Counted from the first letter of the stretch, positions 47,019 through 56,737 are shown. The stretch is DNA of 64,000 nt from Amycolatopsis alba DSM 44262 (GCF_000384215.1 NZ_KB913032.1:1451021-1515020), one strand, 5' to 3'. The notes: generated by a model from the letters alone, not told the origin. Numbers and translations are program-made.

Positions 47019-47131
47019 TCGAGCGCCTCACGGGTCGCGACGGTGTCAGGGTGCTCGACGCCCAGCACCCGGCCGCGGATCAGCAGGAGCCCGGCGAGGA
47101 GATCGCGGGCACCCGCCGAGCGAGCTTCTAC
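47000..47131 (-). pseudogene. Fossil of a TPR (kinesin-light-chain-like) repeat gene
   Basis: On the minus strand, one frame reads ARDLLAGLLLIRGRVLGVEH followed by PDTVATREALDYWRA. This is the end of the HPDTLATR-type tetratricopeptide repeat found in large actinobacterial NB-ARC/TPR proteins. The frame is closed by a stop just upstream and has no complete domain, so it is a remnant of a lost gene. It overlaps the 3' end of the DUF5829 gene. Confidence 0.6.
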
Positions 47132-47158
47132 CCGTCACGAAGATCAGGCCGCCGCGGC

Positions 47159-48268
47159 TCAGCCTTCTTCGGCAGCCAGCTGACCGCAAGCCGCCGCGAT
47201 CTCCTGGCCCCGCGTGTCACGCACCGTGCACGCGACTCCGCCCGCGTTCACCAGCCGGACGAACTCCCGCTCCACCGGCTTCGGCGACGCGTCCCACTTG
47301 CTGCCCGGCGTCGGGTTCAGCGGGATCACGTTCACGTGCACCAGCTGGCCCAGGTGCTGCCGAAGACGCTTCGCCAGCAGCTCGGCCCGCCAAGGCTGAT
47401 CGTTGATGTCCCGGATCAGCGCGTACTCGATCGACACCCGGCGGCCCGACGTGTCCGCGTAGTACCGGGCCGCGGACAGGACCTCGTCCACCGACCAGCG
47501 CTCGTTCACCGGCACCAGCGTGTCCCGCAGCTCGTCGTCCGGCGTGTGCAGCGAAACCGCCAGCCGCACCTGCATCTTCTCGTCTGCCAGTTTGCGGATC
47601 GCGGGCGCCAGGCCGACCGTCGACACCGTCACCGAACGCTGGCCGATCCCCAGGCCGTCCGGCGAAGGGTCGGTGATCCGGCGGACCGCCGCCACCACGC
47701 GTTTGTAGTTCGCCAGCGGCTCGCCCATGCCCATGAAGACGATGTTCGACAGACGGCCGGGGCCGCCGGGCATCAGCCCGTCACGCATCACCGCGGCGGC
47801 GGAACGGACCTGGTCGACGATCTCCGCCGTCGAGAGGTTCCGGTCGAGACCGCCCTGTCCGGTCGCGCAGAACGGGCACGCCATGCCGCAACCCGCCTGG
47901 CTCGAGATGCACAGGGTCGCGCGATCCGGGTAGCGCATCAGCACGCTCTCCAGCAGCGTCCCGTCGTGCGCGCGCCACAGGGTCTTGCGGGTGGTGCCGT
48001 CGTCGGCGGCGAGCGCCTTGATCTCGGTGAGCAGCGTCGGCATCAGATCGCCGACGAGCTTCTCCCGTGACGCCGCCGGGATGTCGGTCATCTCCTCCGG
48101 GTTCACCGTGAGCCGCGAGAAGTAGTGGTTCGACAGCTGCTTCGCGCGGAACGGCTTCTCCCCCAGCTCGGCGACGGCCTCGGCCCGCTCGGCGGCGGTG
48201 AGGTCGGCGAGGTGGCGCGGCGGGAGGCCGCGCTTGGGCGCGTCGAAGACGAGAGGGAGGGCAGTCAT
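47159..48268 (-). CDS. rlmN: Dual-specificity 23S rRNA/tRNA methyltransferase RlmN
   Basis: Radical-SAM enzyme that methylates C2 of A2503 in 23S rRNA and A37 in some tRNAs. The 369-residue length is typical. The cluster motif CGMACPFC (CxxxCxxC) is near residue 126, and the second catalytic cysteine is in [20 protein letters not shown] near the end. It normally neighbours cdsA in actinobacteria; here a 6-kb insert separates them. Divergent from the second YcaO gene with 118 nt between. Confidence 0.96.
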   Translation of the reverse strand: MTALPLVFDAPKRGLPPRHLADLTAAERAEAVAELGEKPFRAKQLSNHYFSRLTVNPEEMTDIPAASREKLVGDLMPTLLTEIKALAADDGTTRKTLWRAHDGTLLESVLMRYPDRATLCISSQAGCGMACPFCATGQGGLDRNLSTAEIVDQVRSAAAVMRDGLMPGGPGRLSNIVFMGMGEPLANYKRVVAAVRRITDPSPDGLGIGQRSVTVSTVGLAPAIRKLADEKMQVRLAVSLHTPDDELRDTLVPVNERWSVDEVLSAARYYADTSGRRVSIEYALIRDINDQPWRAELLAKRLRQHLGQLVHVNVIPLNPTPGSKWDASPKPVEREFVRLVNAGGVACTVRDTRGQEIAAACGQLAAEEG

Positions 48269-48386
48269 AGCTCACTGAGTGTCCCATGTCCACCTCCGAC
48301 GCGCCTGGGCCGCCCCGGATCACTGTTCCCCAGGTCACGTGACACGTGCCCGGCCGGCCCCGTGCGGATCGCATACGAGGAGACGC

Positions 48387-50258
48387 GTGCCCGTCATGTG
48401 CCGTCCGAGACTCGGTCAGCGGAGGTGGTGCGACATCATTCCCGAAACCACGGTTCTCCTCACCGGATCCCCGGCACTCACGGTGCCGCTGGCGGAGCTG
48501 CTCGCCGCCCATGGGTACACGGGGGTCGAGACCGTCCCGTCCGTCCATGATCTGTCCGAAGTGGACACGGCGAACACCGTCGTGCTCGCGGCCTTCGACC
48601 ACCCCGCCTACGTCGAACTGACCGCTTTGGACGTCTTGTGCGCCGAGACCGGAGTGCGCTGGCTGCCCCTGCGCCGTGAACACGGACGAGTGATAGCCGG
48701 GCCCGCGATCACGCCCGGCGGGATCGACTTCGCCGACGTCGTCGCCCGCCGCCGCTCCGCCGCACCGGATCCCCAGAAGCCCGGCACACCCCAGCCCGCG
48801 ATGAGTCCCGGCGACGTCCGCTGGGTGCTGGCACACCTCCTCGCCCATCTGGAACGCTGGCTTTCCGGCGGGCGGACGGCGATCACCACCGGCGAGATCG
48901 ACCTGGACCCGGCGGACCTGACCGAGCTCCGCCACCCGATCCTTCCGGTCCCGGATCGCGCGCGGTCCGTCGCCGCACCCGCACCGCTGGTCGACGACCG
49001 GACCGGGATCGTGACCGGGATCAGCGAGGTGCCACCGGCACCGGGGATGCCCGCCCGCCTGCGCGTGTGCGTGGCCGACGTCGCGGACATGCGCCGCGTC
49101 ACGAACTGGCCCAACGACCGCCAGGTCGTCGGCACGTCTTGGCACGACTTCGACCTCGCCCGGCAAGCCGCCATCGGCGAAGCGGTGAAGCGGTACTGCG
49201 GCAGCTGGCTCGCTCCGGACCGCGAAGTGCGCTTCGGCAGTTACGAGCAACTCGCCCGCTATGGCGTCCCGGCTCTCGACCCTCGTCGGCTCAACCTCTA
49301 CTCGGCTGGGCAGTACCGGTCCCCCGGCTTCCCGTTCGCCCCGCTGACGACAGACTCGGACTGCTCGTGGGTGGAGGGCTTTTCCCACACCACCGGGGAA
49401 CCCGTCTGGGTTCCGGCGTTCCTGGTCTCCCGTGAACGGCAAGCCGGAGAAGCCCGCTTCGCCGATCCCCTGTCCGCCGGTCTCGCCGGCGGGACCTCCG
49501 GAGAACACGCCGTCACGTCCGGCCTCGAAGAGGTCCTCGAAGGTGACACCACCATGCGCTGGTGGGCGAACCCGCCCCGGCTCGGGAGGCTGCCGATCCC
49601 GGCCGGCATCCGGTCGCTCATCGCCGACACCGCGGACGGCCACGAGGTCACGCTCCTCCCGCTCGACAACGAATTCGACGTCCCCGTCGTCGCGGCCGCG
49701 GTACTCGACCGCGTGACACGTCGGCTGTCCTTCGGGTTCGCCGCCCGGCCGGACGCGCTCGGAGCCGCCAGACGAGCGCTGGCCGACGGGTTCAGGCTGC
49801 AGCACACCTACCGGATCCTCGACAGCGAACGCGGACTGTCCGCCCTGCGGCGGGAGCATGGCGATCTCAAGCCGTACCGGGCGGACCGGCGCTACCTCGA
49901 CTCCTACCGCGATGACTTCGCCGACGTCACCGATCTTCTTTGCCAGCACCAGATCCACCTTGACCCTCGGGCAGGCGGGAGGGTCGCGCCGTGGCTGCGC
50001 GCGCTGCCGGACCGGCCCTGGGACGGTCTGCCCGCGCTCGGGGAACGCCGGCTCAAGGCGTATCAGGACCGCGTCGAAGCCCGCGGTTTCGAGGTGATCA
50101 GCGTCGATCTCACGACCTGTGACGTCGCGGCCGCCGGATATCACGTCGCGCATACGCTGGTGCCGGGCCTCGTGCCGCCGTTTCCCGCCGGATTCCCGTT
50201 GCGTGGCAAGGGAAGGCTCGCCGCGCGAGACCTCGTCCTGCCGCTTCCCCGCGCCTGA
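48387..50258 (+). CDS. TOMM-type YcaO cyclodehydratase-like protein with N-terminal E1-like domain
   Basis: A protein of about 623 residues. The N-terminal third (ETTVLLTGSPALTVPLAELL onward) resembles the leader-binding/E1-like part of TOMM cyclodehydratases. The rest is a YcaO domain: GTSWHDFDLARQAAIGEAVK then RY, LAGGTSGEHAVTSGLEEVLE then GDTTMRWW, and a proline-bearing tail LVLPLPRA. The second motif reads EEVLEGD where EExxERD is usual. No precursor or dehydrogenase gene is adjacent. GTG at 48387 follows GAGGAG; ATG at 48396 is an alternative. Confidence 0.78.
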   Translation: MPVMCRPRLGQRRWCDIIPETTVLLTGSPALTVPLAELLAAHGYTGVETVPSVHDLSEVDTANTVVLAAFDHPAYVELTALDVLCAETGVRWLPLRREHGRVIAGPAITPGGIDFADVVARRRSAAPDPQKPGTPQPAMSPGDVRWVLAHLLAHLERWLSGGRTAITTGEIDLDPADLTELRHPILPVPDRARSVAAPAPLVDDRTGIVTGISEVPPAPGMPARLRVCVADVADMRRVTNWPNDRQVVGTSWHDFDLARQAAIGEAVKRYCGSWLAPDREVRFGSYEQLARYGVPALDPRRLNLYSAGQYRSPGFPFAPLTTDSDCSWVEGFSHTTGEPVWVPAFLVSRERQAGEARFADPLSAGLAGGTSGEHAVTSGLEEVLEGDTTMRWWANPPRLGRLPIPAGIRSLIADTADGHEVTLLPLDNEFDVPVVAAAVLDRVTRRLSFGFAARPDALGAARRALADGFRLQHTYRILDSERGLSALRREHGDLKPYRADRRYLDSYRDDFADVTDLLCQHQIHLDPRAGGRVAPWLRALPDRPWDGLPALGERRLKAYQDRVEARGFEVISVDLTTCDVAAAGYHVAHTLVPGLVPPFPAGFPLRGKGRLAARDLVLPLPRA

Positions 50259-50315
50259 CGACCGCAAGCCACTGAGACCCAACTCACCGGAAGGAGGTTG
50301 TCGTCCGACCGTTTC

Positions 50316-50325
50316 CGATATATCG
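50316..50325. promoter_or_regulatory. Palindromic PadR-type operator
   Basis: CGATATATCG is a perfect 10-bp palindrome in the 105-nt gap before the PadR gene, 38 nt upstream of its ATG. ATAT-centred palindromes are typical PadR sites, so autoregulation is likely. Confidence 0.5.
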
Positions 50326-50363
50326 TGAACGAGTCGGAACATTACGTAGAGAGGATTCACATC

Positions 50364-50999
50364 ATGCGAGGACGAGGACGAGGACGACCTTTCCCTCCAG
50401 AACACGGCCGACCCGCCTTCGGGCCTTGGGCTCGCGGCGGCTTCGGCGACTTCCCCCCTGGTCCGGGCGGGCCGGGGCATCGGCGCGGGCACGGCCGCCG
50501 CGGGGGGCCCGGCGGACGGCGCGGCAGGCGCGGTGACGTCCGCGCCGCGATCCTCGCGCTGCTTTCCGAGCAGCCGAGGCACGGTTACGAGATCATCCGC
50601 GAGATCGGCGAACGCAGCGGCGGCTTCTGGAAGCCGAGCCCCGGCTCGGTGTACCCGACCCTGCAGCTGCTGGCCGACGAAGGCCTGGTGATCAGCAAGG
50701 ACGAGAGCGGCAAGAAGCTGTTCGAACTCACCGAATCCGGCCGCGCCGCGGCCGAGCAGCAGGACGCCGTCCCGCCGTGGGAGCAGATCGCCCACGACGT
50801 CGACCCGGTCGAGGTGAACCTGCGCAAGGCGGGGGCGACCCTGGCCGCCGCGGTCGCGCAGGTCATGCATGCCGGAAGCGAGAGCCAGCAGGCTCGCACC
50901 GTCGACGTGCTCAACGAGGCACGCCGGACGATCTACGGCCTCCTGGGCGAGGCCGAGGACGGCACTCCGGACGCGGCTTCCGCCGGGGACACGGAGTGA
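50364..50999 (+). CDS. PadR-family transcriptional regulator
   Basis: A 211-residue repressor. The first 50 residues are Gly/Arg/Pro-rich and disordered (MRGRGRGRPFPPEHGRP and onward). The winged helix is ILALLSEQPRHGYEIIREIG then ERSGGFWKPSPGSVYPTLQL and LADEGLV, and a C-terminal helix mediates dimerisation. ATG at 50364 with GAGAGGA upstream. It follows the second YcaO gene by 105 nt and overlaps the convergent methyltransferase gene by 67 bp. Target unknown; the adjacent genes are candidates. Confidence 0.88.
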   Translation: MRGRGRGRPFPPEHGRPAFGPWARGGFGDFPPGPGGPGHRRGHGRRGGPGGRRGRRGDVRAAILALLSEQPRHGYEIIREIGERSGGFWKPSPGSVYPTLQLLADEGLVISKDESGKKLFELTESGRAAAEQQDAVPPWEQIAHDVDPVEVNLRKAGATLAAAVAQVMHAGSESQQARTVDVLNEARRTIYGLLGEAEDGTPDAASAGDTE

Positions 51000-51733
51000 C
51001 CTGGCACGACGAGGCCGGTGGGCTTGGTGCGCGTATGCACGCGATAGCCCACCGGCAGCGTCACCTGCTTCGTGCCGGTGCCTGACGAAACCTCGTTCAG
51101 GCGCCGGACCTCCGCGATCGCCTTCGCCGCGACCGGAGCGCTGAACTCGATCTTCAGCACCTCTTCCATCGCGGCGGCGTCATCGAACAGCCACCGCGTC
51201 ATCACCTTGCGGCAGTCGAATCCCTGACGGGCGAAGAACTTCTCGACTCCCGGCGGGTCGTAGCGCGGCAGATCCAGCCGCATCCAGCGGCCGTAGGGCT
51301 CGCTCGCCACATCGAGATCCACGATCAGCAGCGTCCCGCCCGGCCGCAGCACCCGCTCCGCCTCGCGAAGACCCGGTTCACAGCCGGGGCCGAAGAAATA
51401 CGCGGTCCGCGCGTGGACGACGTCGAAAGCCGCGTCCGGCACCGGAAGGCGCTGCGCACGACCTTGCCGCACCTCGACGTTCGGCAGGTCCCCGACGCGG
51501 TGCCGCGCGTCACGCACGAGCGGCTCATGGGGTTCGATCCCGAGCACCGACCGCGCCTTCGCGGCGAACCGGGGCAGGTGAAACCCGTCACCACAGCCGA
51601 TGTCGAGTACGTCCGCACCGGACCAGTCACGGCGCTCGGCGAGCACCCGCCAGATCTCGCCGTCGACGTCCTGTGCGCGATTCTCGACTTCGTAAGCCTT
51701 TTGGTAGTACCAGATGTTCGGGCTCGGCAGCAC
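50933..51733 (-). CDS. Class I SAM-dependent methyltransferase
   Basis: About 266 residues. SAM motif I is ADVLDIGCGDGFHLPRFAAK, then VLGIEPHEPLVRDAR, and motifs AFDVVHARTAYFFGPGCEPG and LRPGGTLLIVDLDVASEPYG. It resembles UbiE/methyltransferase-11 proteins; substrate unknown. GTG at 51733 is taken because the conserved part begins with PSPNIWYYQKAYE; the frame extends to 51826. The last 67 bp run antisense to the end of padR. Confidence 0.8.
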   Translation of the reverse strand: MLPSPNIWYYQKAYEVENRAQDVDGEIWRVLAERRDWSGADVLDIGCGDGFHLPRFAAKARSVLGIEPHEPLVRDARHRVGDLPNVEVRQGRAQRLPVPDAAFDVVHARTAYFFGPGCEPGLREAERVLRPGGTLLIVDLDVASEPYGRWMRLDLPRYDPPGVEKFFARQGFDCRKVMTRWLFDDAAAMEEVLKIEFSAPVAAKAIAEVRRLNEVSSGTGTKQVTLPVGYRVHTRTKPTGLVVPGHSVSPAEAASGVPSSASPRRP

Positions 51734-51901
51734 CTCGTCACCGCCGCGGCGGAAGGAGGAGACAGCTCGGGGAAACCAGCGCACGGAAGCTCCAACGATG
51801 GGACACCGGGCCGGGTTCCGGTCCATCCGGTTCGAAATCTTTCACGGAAACAATGCGGATAGCGACTAGACTTTACTCCCTCACCGGCAAGGGAGAACCG
51901 C

Positions 51902-52747
51902 ATGTCGCTTGGCTCGGCCACCCACACTTCCGTCATCCCTTCAGGAATCCCGTGCTGGATCGAACTCGCGTGCAGAGACGAAGCGGCCACCCAAGCCTTC
52001 TACAGCGGACTTTTCGACTGGGAGTACACCGTTCAGCGTGATCCCGCGACGCCGAACGGCCGCTACTCGATCGCTACGCTGAACGGCGTCCCGACCGGTG
52101 GCCTGTACCGCGCGGGCGCGGAAGGCCCTTTCGGCTGGAGCATCCACATCTCGGTGCCCCAGGCGGCCGCGGCCGCGGAATGGGTGGACAGTCTCGGTGG
52201 CCGGGTCACGCTCGGGCCGATGGCGATTCCCCACCGCGGCAACATCATCCACGCCGTCGACGCGTGCGGCGCGCACGTCGTCTTCTGGGAACCACCCGCC
52301 ACCTGGGAGTTCGCGACCGGCGTGCCCAACACCTTCAGCGGCGCGGACCTGAACACCCACGACGGCGCGGCGGCGGACCACTTCTACTGCCGCCTCTTCG
52401 ACTACACCAGCCACCAGATCGGCGACGGCACTTCGCTCGACTACGCCGAATGGCTCATCGAGCACGAACCGGTGCTGTACCGGTACGTGATGGGCTCGGA
52501 GTACCGGCCGGACACGCCACCGCATTGGATGGTCTACCTCGAACTGGACCCGGCTCGCGGCGCGGACGCCACGGCGGGGCAGGCGCTGATGCTCGGCGGC
52601 GCCGTCGTGGTCCAGCCCTACGACACCCCGTACGGCCGGATGGCGATCCTCGCCGACCCGGACGGTTCGGTGTTCGCCGTGATCGACCACTCCCGCGCCG
52701 TGGAGGGCTGGGGCAGCGCCGAAGTCGACGATCCTTACGACGACTGA
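51902..52747 (+). CDS. VOC-family protein, two glyoxalase domains
   Basis: A 281-residue protein with two VOC modules: IPCWIELACRDEAATQAFYS then GLFDWEY for the first, and FSGADLNTHDGAAADHFYCR then LFDY for the second. It resembles actinobacterial hydroxylase-like/glyoxalase proteins; reaction unknown. The ATG follows GGGAGAACC. Confidence 0.85.
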   Translation: MSLGSATHTSVIPSGIPCWIELACRDEAATQAFYSGLFDWEYTVQRDPATPNGRYSIATLNGVPTGGLYRAGAEGPFGWSIHISVPQAAAAAEWVDSLGGRVTLGPMAIPHRGNIIHAVDACGAHVVFWEPPATWEFATGVPNTFSGADLNTHDGAAADHFYCRLFDYTSHQIGDGTSLDYAEWLIEHEPVLYRYVMGSEYRPDTPPHWMVYLELDPARGADATAGQALMLGGAVVVQPYDTPYGRMAILADPDGSVFAVIDHSRAVEGWGSAEVDDPYDD

Positions 52748-52777
52748 GAGCCGGGGTGACCACGTCACCCCGGCTCT
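52747..52777. terminator. Bidirectional terminator between convergent genes
   Basis: A 14-bp perfect stem AGAGCCGGGGTGAC and complement (52747-52760 with 52764-52777) with loop CAC, between the stops of the VOC gene and the esterase gene. Confidence 0.82.
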
Positions 52778-52781
52778 TGCG

Positions 52782-54329
52782 TCAGATTCCCGCCCAGAAA
52801 CCGCAGTTGTGCACGGCAGCGAGGTCGACCGGGTGGATCTCGCCCGGTGCCAGCGACTGGGTCCGCGGCGAAGGACGCCACTTCGGCAGTCCGTCGCCGT
52901 TCGGATTCCCGGTCTTCGCGAATCCGGTCCAGTACTGGATCATTTGCGCCGCGAGCTTCTGTTGGGCAGGCGTCAATTTCCCCGGCGACGGGGTCATATC
53001 AGACAAATAGGCCAATTCGGATCCATGGGAAGCACCGGGCCGCATTCCGGGCGGCGCGGGCAAAAGCGGTGGTGCGTCCTGATCGGCGAACTCGTAGCCG
53101 AAAGTCCAGGTGCGCTCGCGTAGCAATCGCTCGGTCCCGGTCTGGGAACAACCCCAGCTCCGGTCGGTCATCGCGTCCGCGAACGCCATCGCCGGGCCAC
53201 CGTGCTTCGCCGACGGATACTCGGCGGCGACGAGCGGCGCCTTGTCCTTGAACGCGGTGCGCAGCAGCTCTTGGTAATGCTCCTCGGTGAACGGATGTCC
53301 GGGGAACAGCGCGACGAGCAGCCTCGACTCGTTCCGGGTGACCCCGGTCAGCACCGGGACGCGTGCGAACCGCCCTGCCTTGAGCGCGGTGGCCGGATGC
53401 TCGGGCAGCAGATCGGTGCCGAACGTGGGCGCCCCTGACGGCTGGCTCAGCAGATCCTTGGCCGGGACGCGGCGAAGGCAGGCGACGTCGGCACAGCCCA
53501 GTTTCTTCGCGGTGTCGGCACCCGCCGCCTCGACTTCGGCGCGGGGAAGGTACGGCGATCCCGCGGGCGCTCCCGGAAAGAATCCACCTTCGGGCCAGGT
53601 CAGGGTGCACGGACCGCTCTGGATGATCGCGCGGTGGAACAGTCCCGCGGCCGACGGGGAGGCCAGCTGGGCACAGGTGCTCATCGCGCCGGCGGACTCA
53701 CCGAACAGCGTGACGTTCCGGGGATCTCCCCCGAAGGCGCGGGCGTTTCGCTGCACCCAGCGAAGGGCGGCCTGCTGATCTTGCAGGCCGAAGACGCCGG
53801 AATCGCGTCCGAGTTCCGGGTGACCGAAGAAGCCGAACACACCCAGCCGGTAGTTCACGCTCACCACGACGACATCCCCGCCGAGGGCCATCCGCTTGAA
53901 GTCGTAGTCACTGCCCGCGCCGGAGGTGAAGCCGCCGCCGTGCACCCAGACCATCACCGGACGCGGTTTGGACGTCGGCTTGGCCGGGCTGATCACGTTG
54001 AGGTACAGGCAATCCTCGCTGTCGCTCGGTGCCGAGCCGATTCCCGCTCCCTGCGTGCACCGAGGTCCGGGCTTGTCCGCGTCCCGCACGGCCGTCCACG
54101 GCTCTGGCCTGGCAGGCGGTGCCCAGCGCAGCTCGCCGACCGGTGGCGCGGCGAACGGGATGCCTTGGAAACTCCGGTACTCGCTGGTGCTCACTCCTCG
54201 AACGGGACCGGAATCCGTGCGGACGACCGGGCTCACGCCCGCCTCCGCCACGGTTGTCGTCAGGGCGCCGAGCGTCACCACGCTCAGAGCCAGGGTCAGA
54301 AGTCGCTTACTCTTCCGTCGAGTTCGCAT
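52782..54329 (-). CDS. Secreted type-B carboxylesterase/lipase
   Basis: A 515-residue exported esterase with a signal peptide (RLLTLALSVVTLGALTTTVAEA). The family signature SEDCLYLNVISPAKP, the oxyanion VWVHGGGFTSGAGSDYDF, the nucleophile elbow VTLFGESAGAMS and the His region GASHGSELAYLSD are all present. The ATG at 54329 is chosen over 54365 because it starts the signal peptide. It is inserted between cdsA and rlmN. Substrate unknown. Confidence 0.88.
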   Translation of the reverse strand: MRTRRKSKRLLTLALSVVTLGALTTTVAEAGVSPVVRTDSGPVRGVSTSEYRSFQGIPFAAPPVGELRWAPPARPEPWTAVRDADKPGPRCTQGAGIGSAPSDSEDCLYLNVISPAKPTSKPRPVMVWVHGGGFTSGAGSDYDFKRMALGGDVVVVSVNYRLGVFGFFGHPELGRDSGVFGLQDQQAALRWVQRNARAFGGDPRNVTLFGESAGAMSTCAQLASPSAAGLFHRAIIQSGPCTLTWPEGGFFPGAPAGSPYLPRAEVEAAGADTAKKLGCADVACLRRVPAKDLLSQPSGAPTFGTDLLPEHPATALKAGRFARVPVLTGVTRNESRLLVALFPGHPFTEEHYQELLRTAFKDKAPLVAAEYPSAKHGGPAMAFADAMTDRSWGCSQTGTERLLRERTWTFGYEFADQDAPPLLPAPPGMRPGASHGSELAYLSDMTPSPGKLTPAQQKLAAQMIQYWTGFAKTGNPNGDGLPKWRPSPRTQSLAPGEIHPVDLAAVHNCGFWAGI

Positions 54330-54376
54330 ACTTCCGACCTTGGCCCAACGCTTCGATCTTGTCACATGGGCTTCGC

Positions 54377-55291
54377 CTAGACGGGAACGAAGGCCGAGAG
54401 CAGGAGCCAGGAGACCACGGCCGACGGGAGCAGCGAGTCGAGCCGGTCCATCAGCCCGCCGTGCCCCGGCAGCATGTTCCCCATGTCCTTGACCCCGAGG
54501 TCGCGCTTGATCAGCGACTCGACGAGATCACCCAGCGTCGCGGTGCAGACGATCGCCGCGCCGAACAGCACACCCTGCCAGGCGTGCCCGTCGAGCAGCA
54601 GGCTCAGGGTCAGCGCGCCGGCGACCACACCGGCCACGAGCGAACCGGCGAAGCCTTCCCAGGTCTTCTTCGGGCTGATGCTGGGCGCCATCGGATGCTT
54701 GCCGCCCAGCACTCCGGCGATGTAGCCGCCGGTGTCCGAGGCGACGACGCCGATCATGAACGCCAGCACGCGGCCGACGCCGTCCTCGGGCGGCACGAGC
54801 ATGGCGGCGAAAGCGCCGAAAAGCGGGATGTACGCGGCGGCGAAGACCGACGCGCTGATGTCGCGCAGATAGCCGTCCGCCCCGCCGGGCAACCGCCACA
54901 GCAGGCAGACCAGCACCGTCAGCACGAACGCCGTCAGCGCACCCTCACGGCCGAACGGCCACGCCAGCCAGATCATCGCCTGACCGCCGACGAGCACCGG
55001 GACCAGCGCGATCCGGATGCCCGCCGCACGCTTCAGCGCCCCGGCCAGCTCGATCGTGCCGACCGCGATCGCGATCGCGATGATGCCGATGAACAGGAAG
55101 CGCACGGTGAGCAAAGACGTGACGATCGCCGCCCCCAGCAGCAACCCGACCCCGATCGCGGCGGGCAGGTTGCGGCCGGCGCGGGAAACCTTCCGCGCCG
55201 GTTCCGGCACGGTTTCGGGCTCCGGCGTCGCCGCCGGAGCCGGTTCCGGGGCGTCCACCCGGTCCTCGCGTTCCTCGCTCACCTGGCTCAT
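54377..55291 (-). CDS. cdsA: Phosphatidate cytidylyltransferase
   Basis: Makes CDP-diacylglycerol from phosphatidic acid and CTP, at the membrane. The 304-residue protein has a Pro/Glu-rich N-terminal tail (about 1-35), some eight helices, and the family signature SLIKRDLGVKDMGNMLPGHG then GLMDRLDS near the end. Its ATG overlaps the frr stop by 1 nt, so it is coupled to frr. Confidence 0.95.
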   Translation of the reverse strand: MSQVSEEREDRVDAPEPAPAATPEPETVPEPARKVSRAGRNLPAAIGVGLLLGAAIVTSLLTVRFLFIGIIAIAIAVGTIELAGALKRAAGIRIALVPVLVGGQAMIWLAWPFGREGALTAFVLTVLVCLLWRLPGGADGYLRDISASVFAAAYIPLFGAFAAMLVPPEDGVGRVLAFMIGVVASDTGGYIAGVLGGKHPMAPSISPKKTWEGFAGSLVAGVVAGALTLSLLLDGHAWQGVLFGAAIVCTATLGDLVESLIKRDLGVKDMGNMLPGHGGLMDRLDSLLPSAVVSWLLLSAFVPV

Positions 55292-55848
55292 CAGACCTCG
55301 AGTAGCTCGGCTTCCTTGTGTTTCACCAGCTCGTCGACCTTGTGCGTGTACGAGTCGGTGAGGTTCTGCAGTTCCTTCTCGGCGTGGACGACCTCGTCCT
55401 CGCCTGCCTCGCCGTCCTTCTTGATCCGGTCCAGCTCTTCCTTGGCCTTGCGGCGGACGCTGCGGATCGAGACGCGGGCGTCCTCACCCTTGGCCTTGGC
55501 GACCTTCACCATCTCCTTGCGGCGCTCTTCGGTGAGCTGCGGGATGACGATGCGGATCACGTTGCCGTCGTTGCTCGGGTTCACGCCGAGGTCCGATTCG
55601 CGGATCGCCTTCTCGATGGCGTTGAGCGAGGTCTGGTCGTAAGGCTTGACCAGCGCCATCCGGGCTTCGGGGATGTTGACGCCCGCCAGCTGGTTCAGCG
55701 GGGTCGGCGCGCCGTAGTAGTCGACGACAACGCGCGAGAACATCCCAGGGTGGGCCCGGCCGGTGCGTACCGACGACAGGTCCTCCTTGGCGACGGACAC
55801 CGCTTTTTCCATCTTCTCCTCGGCGTCGAGGAGGGTCTCGTCGATCAC
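55291..55848 (-). CDS. frr: Ribosome recycling factor
   Basis: Splits post-termination ribosomes with EF-G. The 185-residue length is exact for the family. The start [20 protein letters not shown] and [41 protein letters not shown] and [19 protein letters not shown] motifs are diagnostic. Order pyrH-frr-cdsA is the conserved operon. Confidence 0.97.
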   Translation of the reverse strand: MIDETLLDAEEKMEKAVSVAKEDLSSVRTGRAHPGMFSRVVVDYYGAPTPLNQLAGVNIPEARMALVKPYDQTSLNAIEKAIRESDLGVNPSNDGNVIRIVIPQLTEERRKEMVKVAKAKGEDARVSIRSVRRKAKEELDRIKKDGEAGEDEVVHAEKELQNLTDSYTHKVDELVKHKEAELLEV

Positions 55849-55899
55849 GGCAACTCCCGTTGTTGTGTATGCGTACCGATTACGGAGATCAGAGCAGGA

Positions 55900-56643
55900 C
55901 TACGCCGACGCCCCGTCGGCGGGGGTGTCCACCAGGGTGCCGATCCTCTCACCACTGACCGCGCGGGCGATGTTCCCCTCGGTGAGCAGATTGAACACGA
56001 TGATCGGCATGTTGTTGTCCATGCACAGGCTGAACGCGGTGGCGTCGGCGACCTTGAGGTCCCGTTCCAGCACCTCGCGGTGGCTGATCTCGTGGAACAT
56101 CTCGGCGGTCGGGTCGCTCTTCGGGTCCGCGGTGTAGACGCCGTCGACGGCCTTCGCCATCAAGACGGCTTCGCAGCCGAGTTCGAGCGCGCGCTGCGCG
56201 GCGGCGGTGTCGGTCGAGAAGTACGGCATGCCGACCCCGGCGCCGAAGATGACGACGCGGCCCTTCTCCAGGTGACGCTCGGCGCGGCGCGGGATGTACG
56301 GCTCGGCGACCTGCCCCATGGTGATGGCGGTCTGCACGCGGGTCGGCAGGCCCTCCTTCTCCAGGAAGTCCTGCAGTGCCAGGCAGTTCATGACGGTGCC
56401 GAGCATCGCCATGTAGTCGGCGCGGTCGCGGTCCATGCCGCGCTGCGACAGTTCCGCGCCGCGGAAGTAGTTGCCGCCGCCGATCACGACGGCGATCTGC
56501 ACACCCGTGCGTGCGACGTCGGCGATCTGCTGGGCGACCGAGTGCACCACATCCGGATCAACCCCGATGGAACCGCCGCCGAACATCTCGCCGCCCAGTT
56601 TCAGCAGCACCCGCCGGTATCCGCCTTCGACCCGGACACCCAT
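55900..56643 (-). CDS. pyrH: UMP kinase
   Basis: Phosphorylates UMP to UDP with ATP. The 247-residue amino-acid-kinase-fold protein shows [14 protein letters not shown] at the start, [14 protein letters not shown], and the [19 protein letters not shown] segment. It lies 51 nt upstream of frr on the same strand and follows a terminator-like hairpin after tsf. Confidence 0.96.
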   Translation of the reverse strand: MGVRVEGGYRRVLLKLGGEMFGGGSIGVDPDVVHSVAQQIADVARTGVQIAVVIGGGNYFRGAELSQRGMDRDRADYMAMLGTVMNCLALQDFLEKEGLPTRVQTAITMGQVAEPYIPRRAERHLEKGRVVIFGAGVGMPYFSTDTAAAQRALELGCEAVLMAKAVDGVYTADPKSDPTAEMFHEISHREVLERDLKVADATAFSLCMDNNMPIIVFNLLTEGNIARAVSGERIGTLVDTPADGASA

Positions 56644-56671
56644 GTCGCCCTCCCTAATGCTCTGAAACCCG

Positions 56672-56710
56672 ACTGTGCCCCGTCCCCGATGGACGGAGAC
56701 GGGGCACAGT
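56672..56710 (-). terminator. Terminator between tsf and pyrH, 13-bp stem
   Basis: Arms 56672-56684 and 56698-56710 (ACTGTGCCCCGTC and complement) pair perfectly around a 13-nt loop, 27 nt past the tsf stop. It separates rpsB-tsf from pyrH-frr-cdsA. Confidence 0.82.
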
Positions 56711-56737
56711 GGTGGTTCTTTGTGTTCCGCGCCTGGA

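Noticed and set aside
47781..50870. 1029-codon minus-strand open frame
   Set aside because: Runs antisense to the TOMM YcaO and PadR genes and out of frame with rlmN. It has no domain and arises from high GC.
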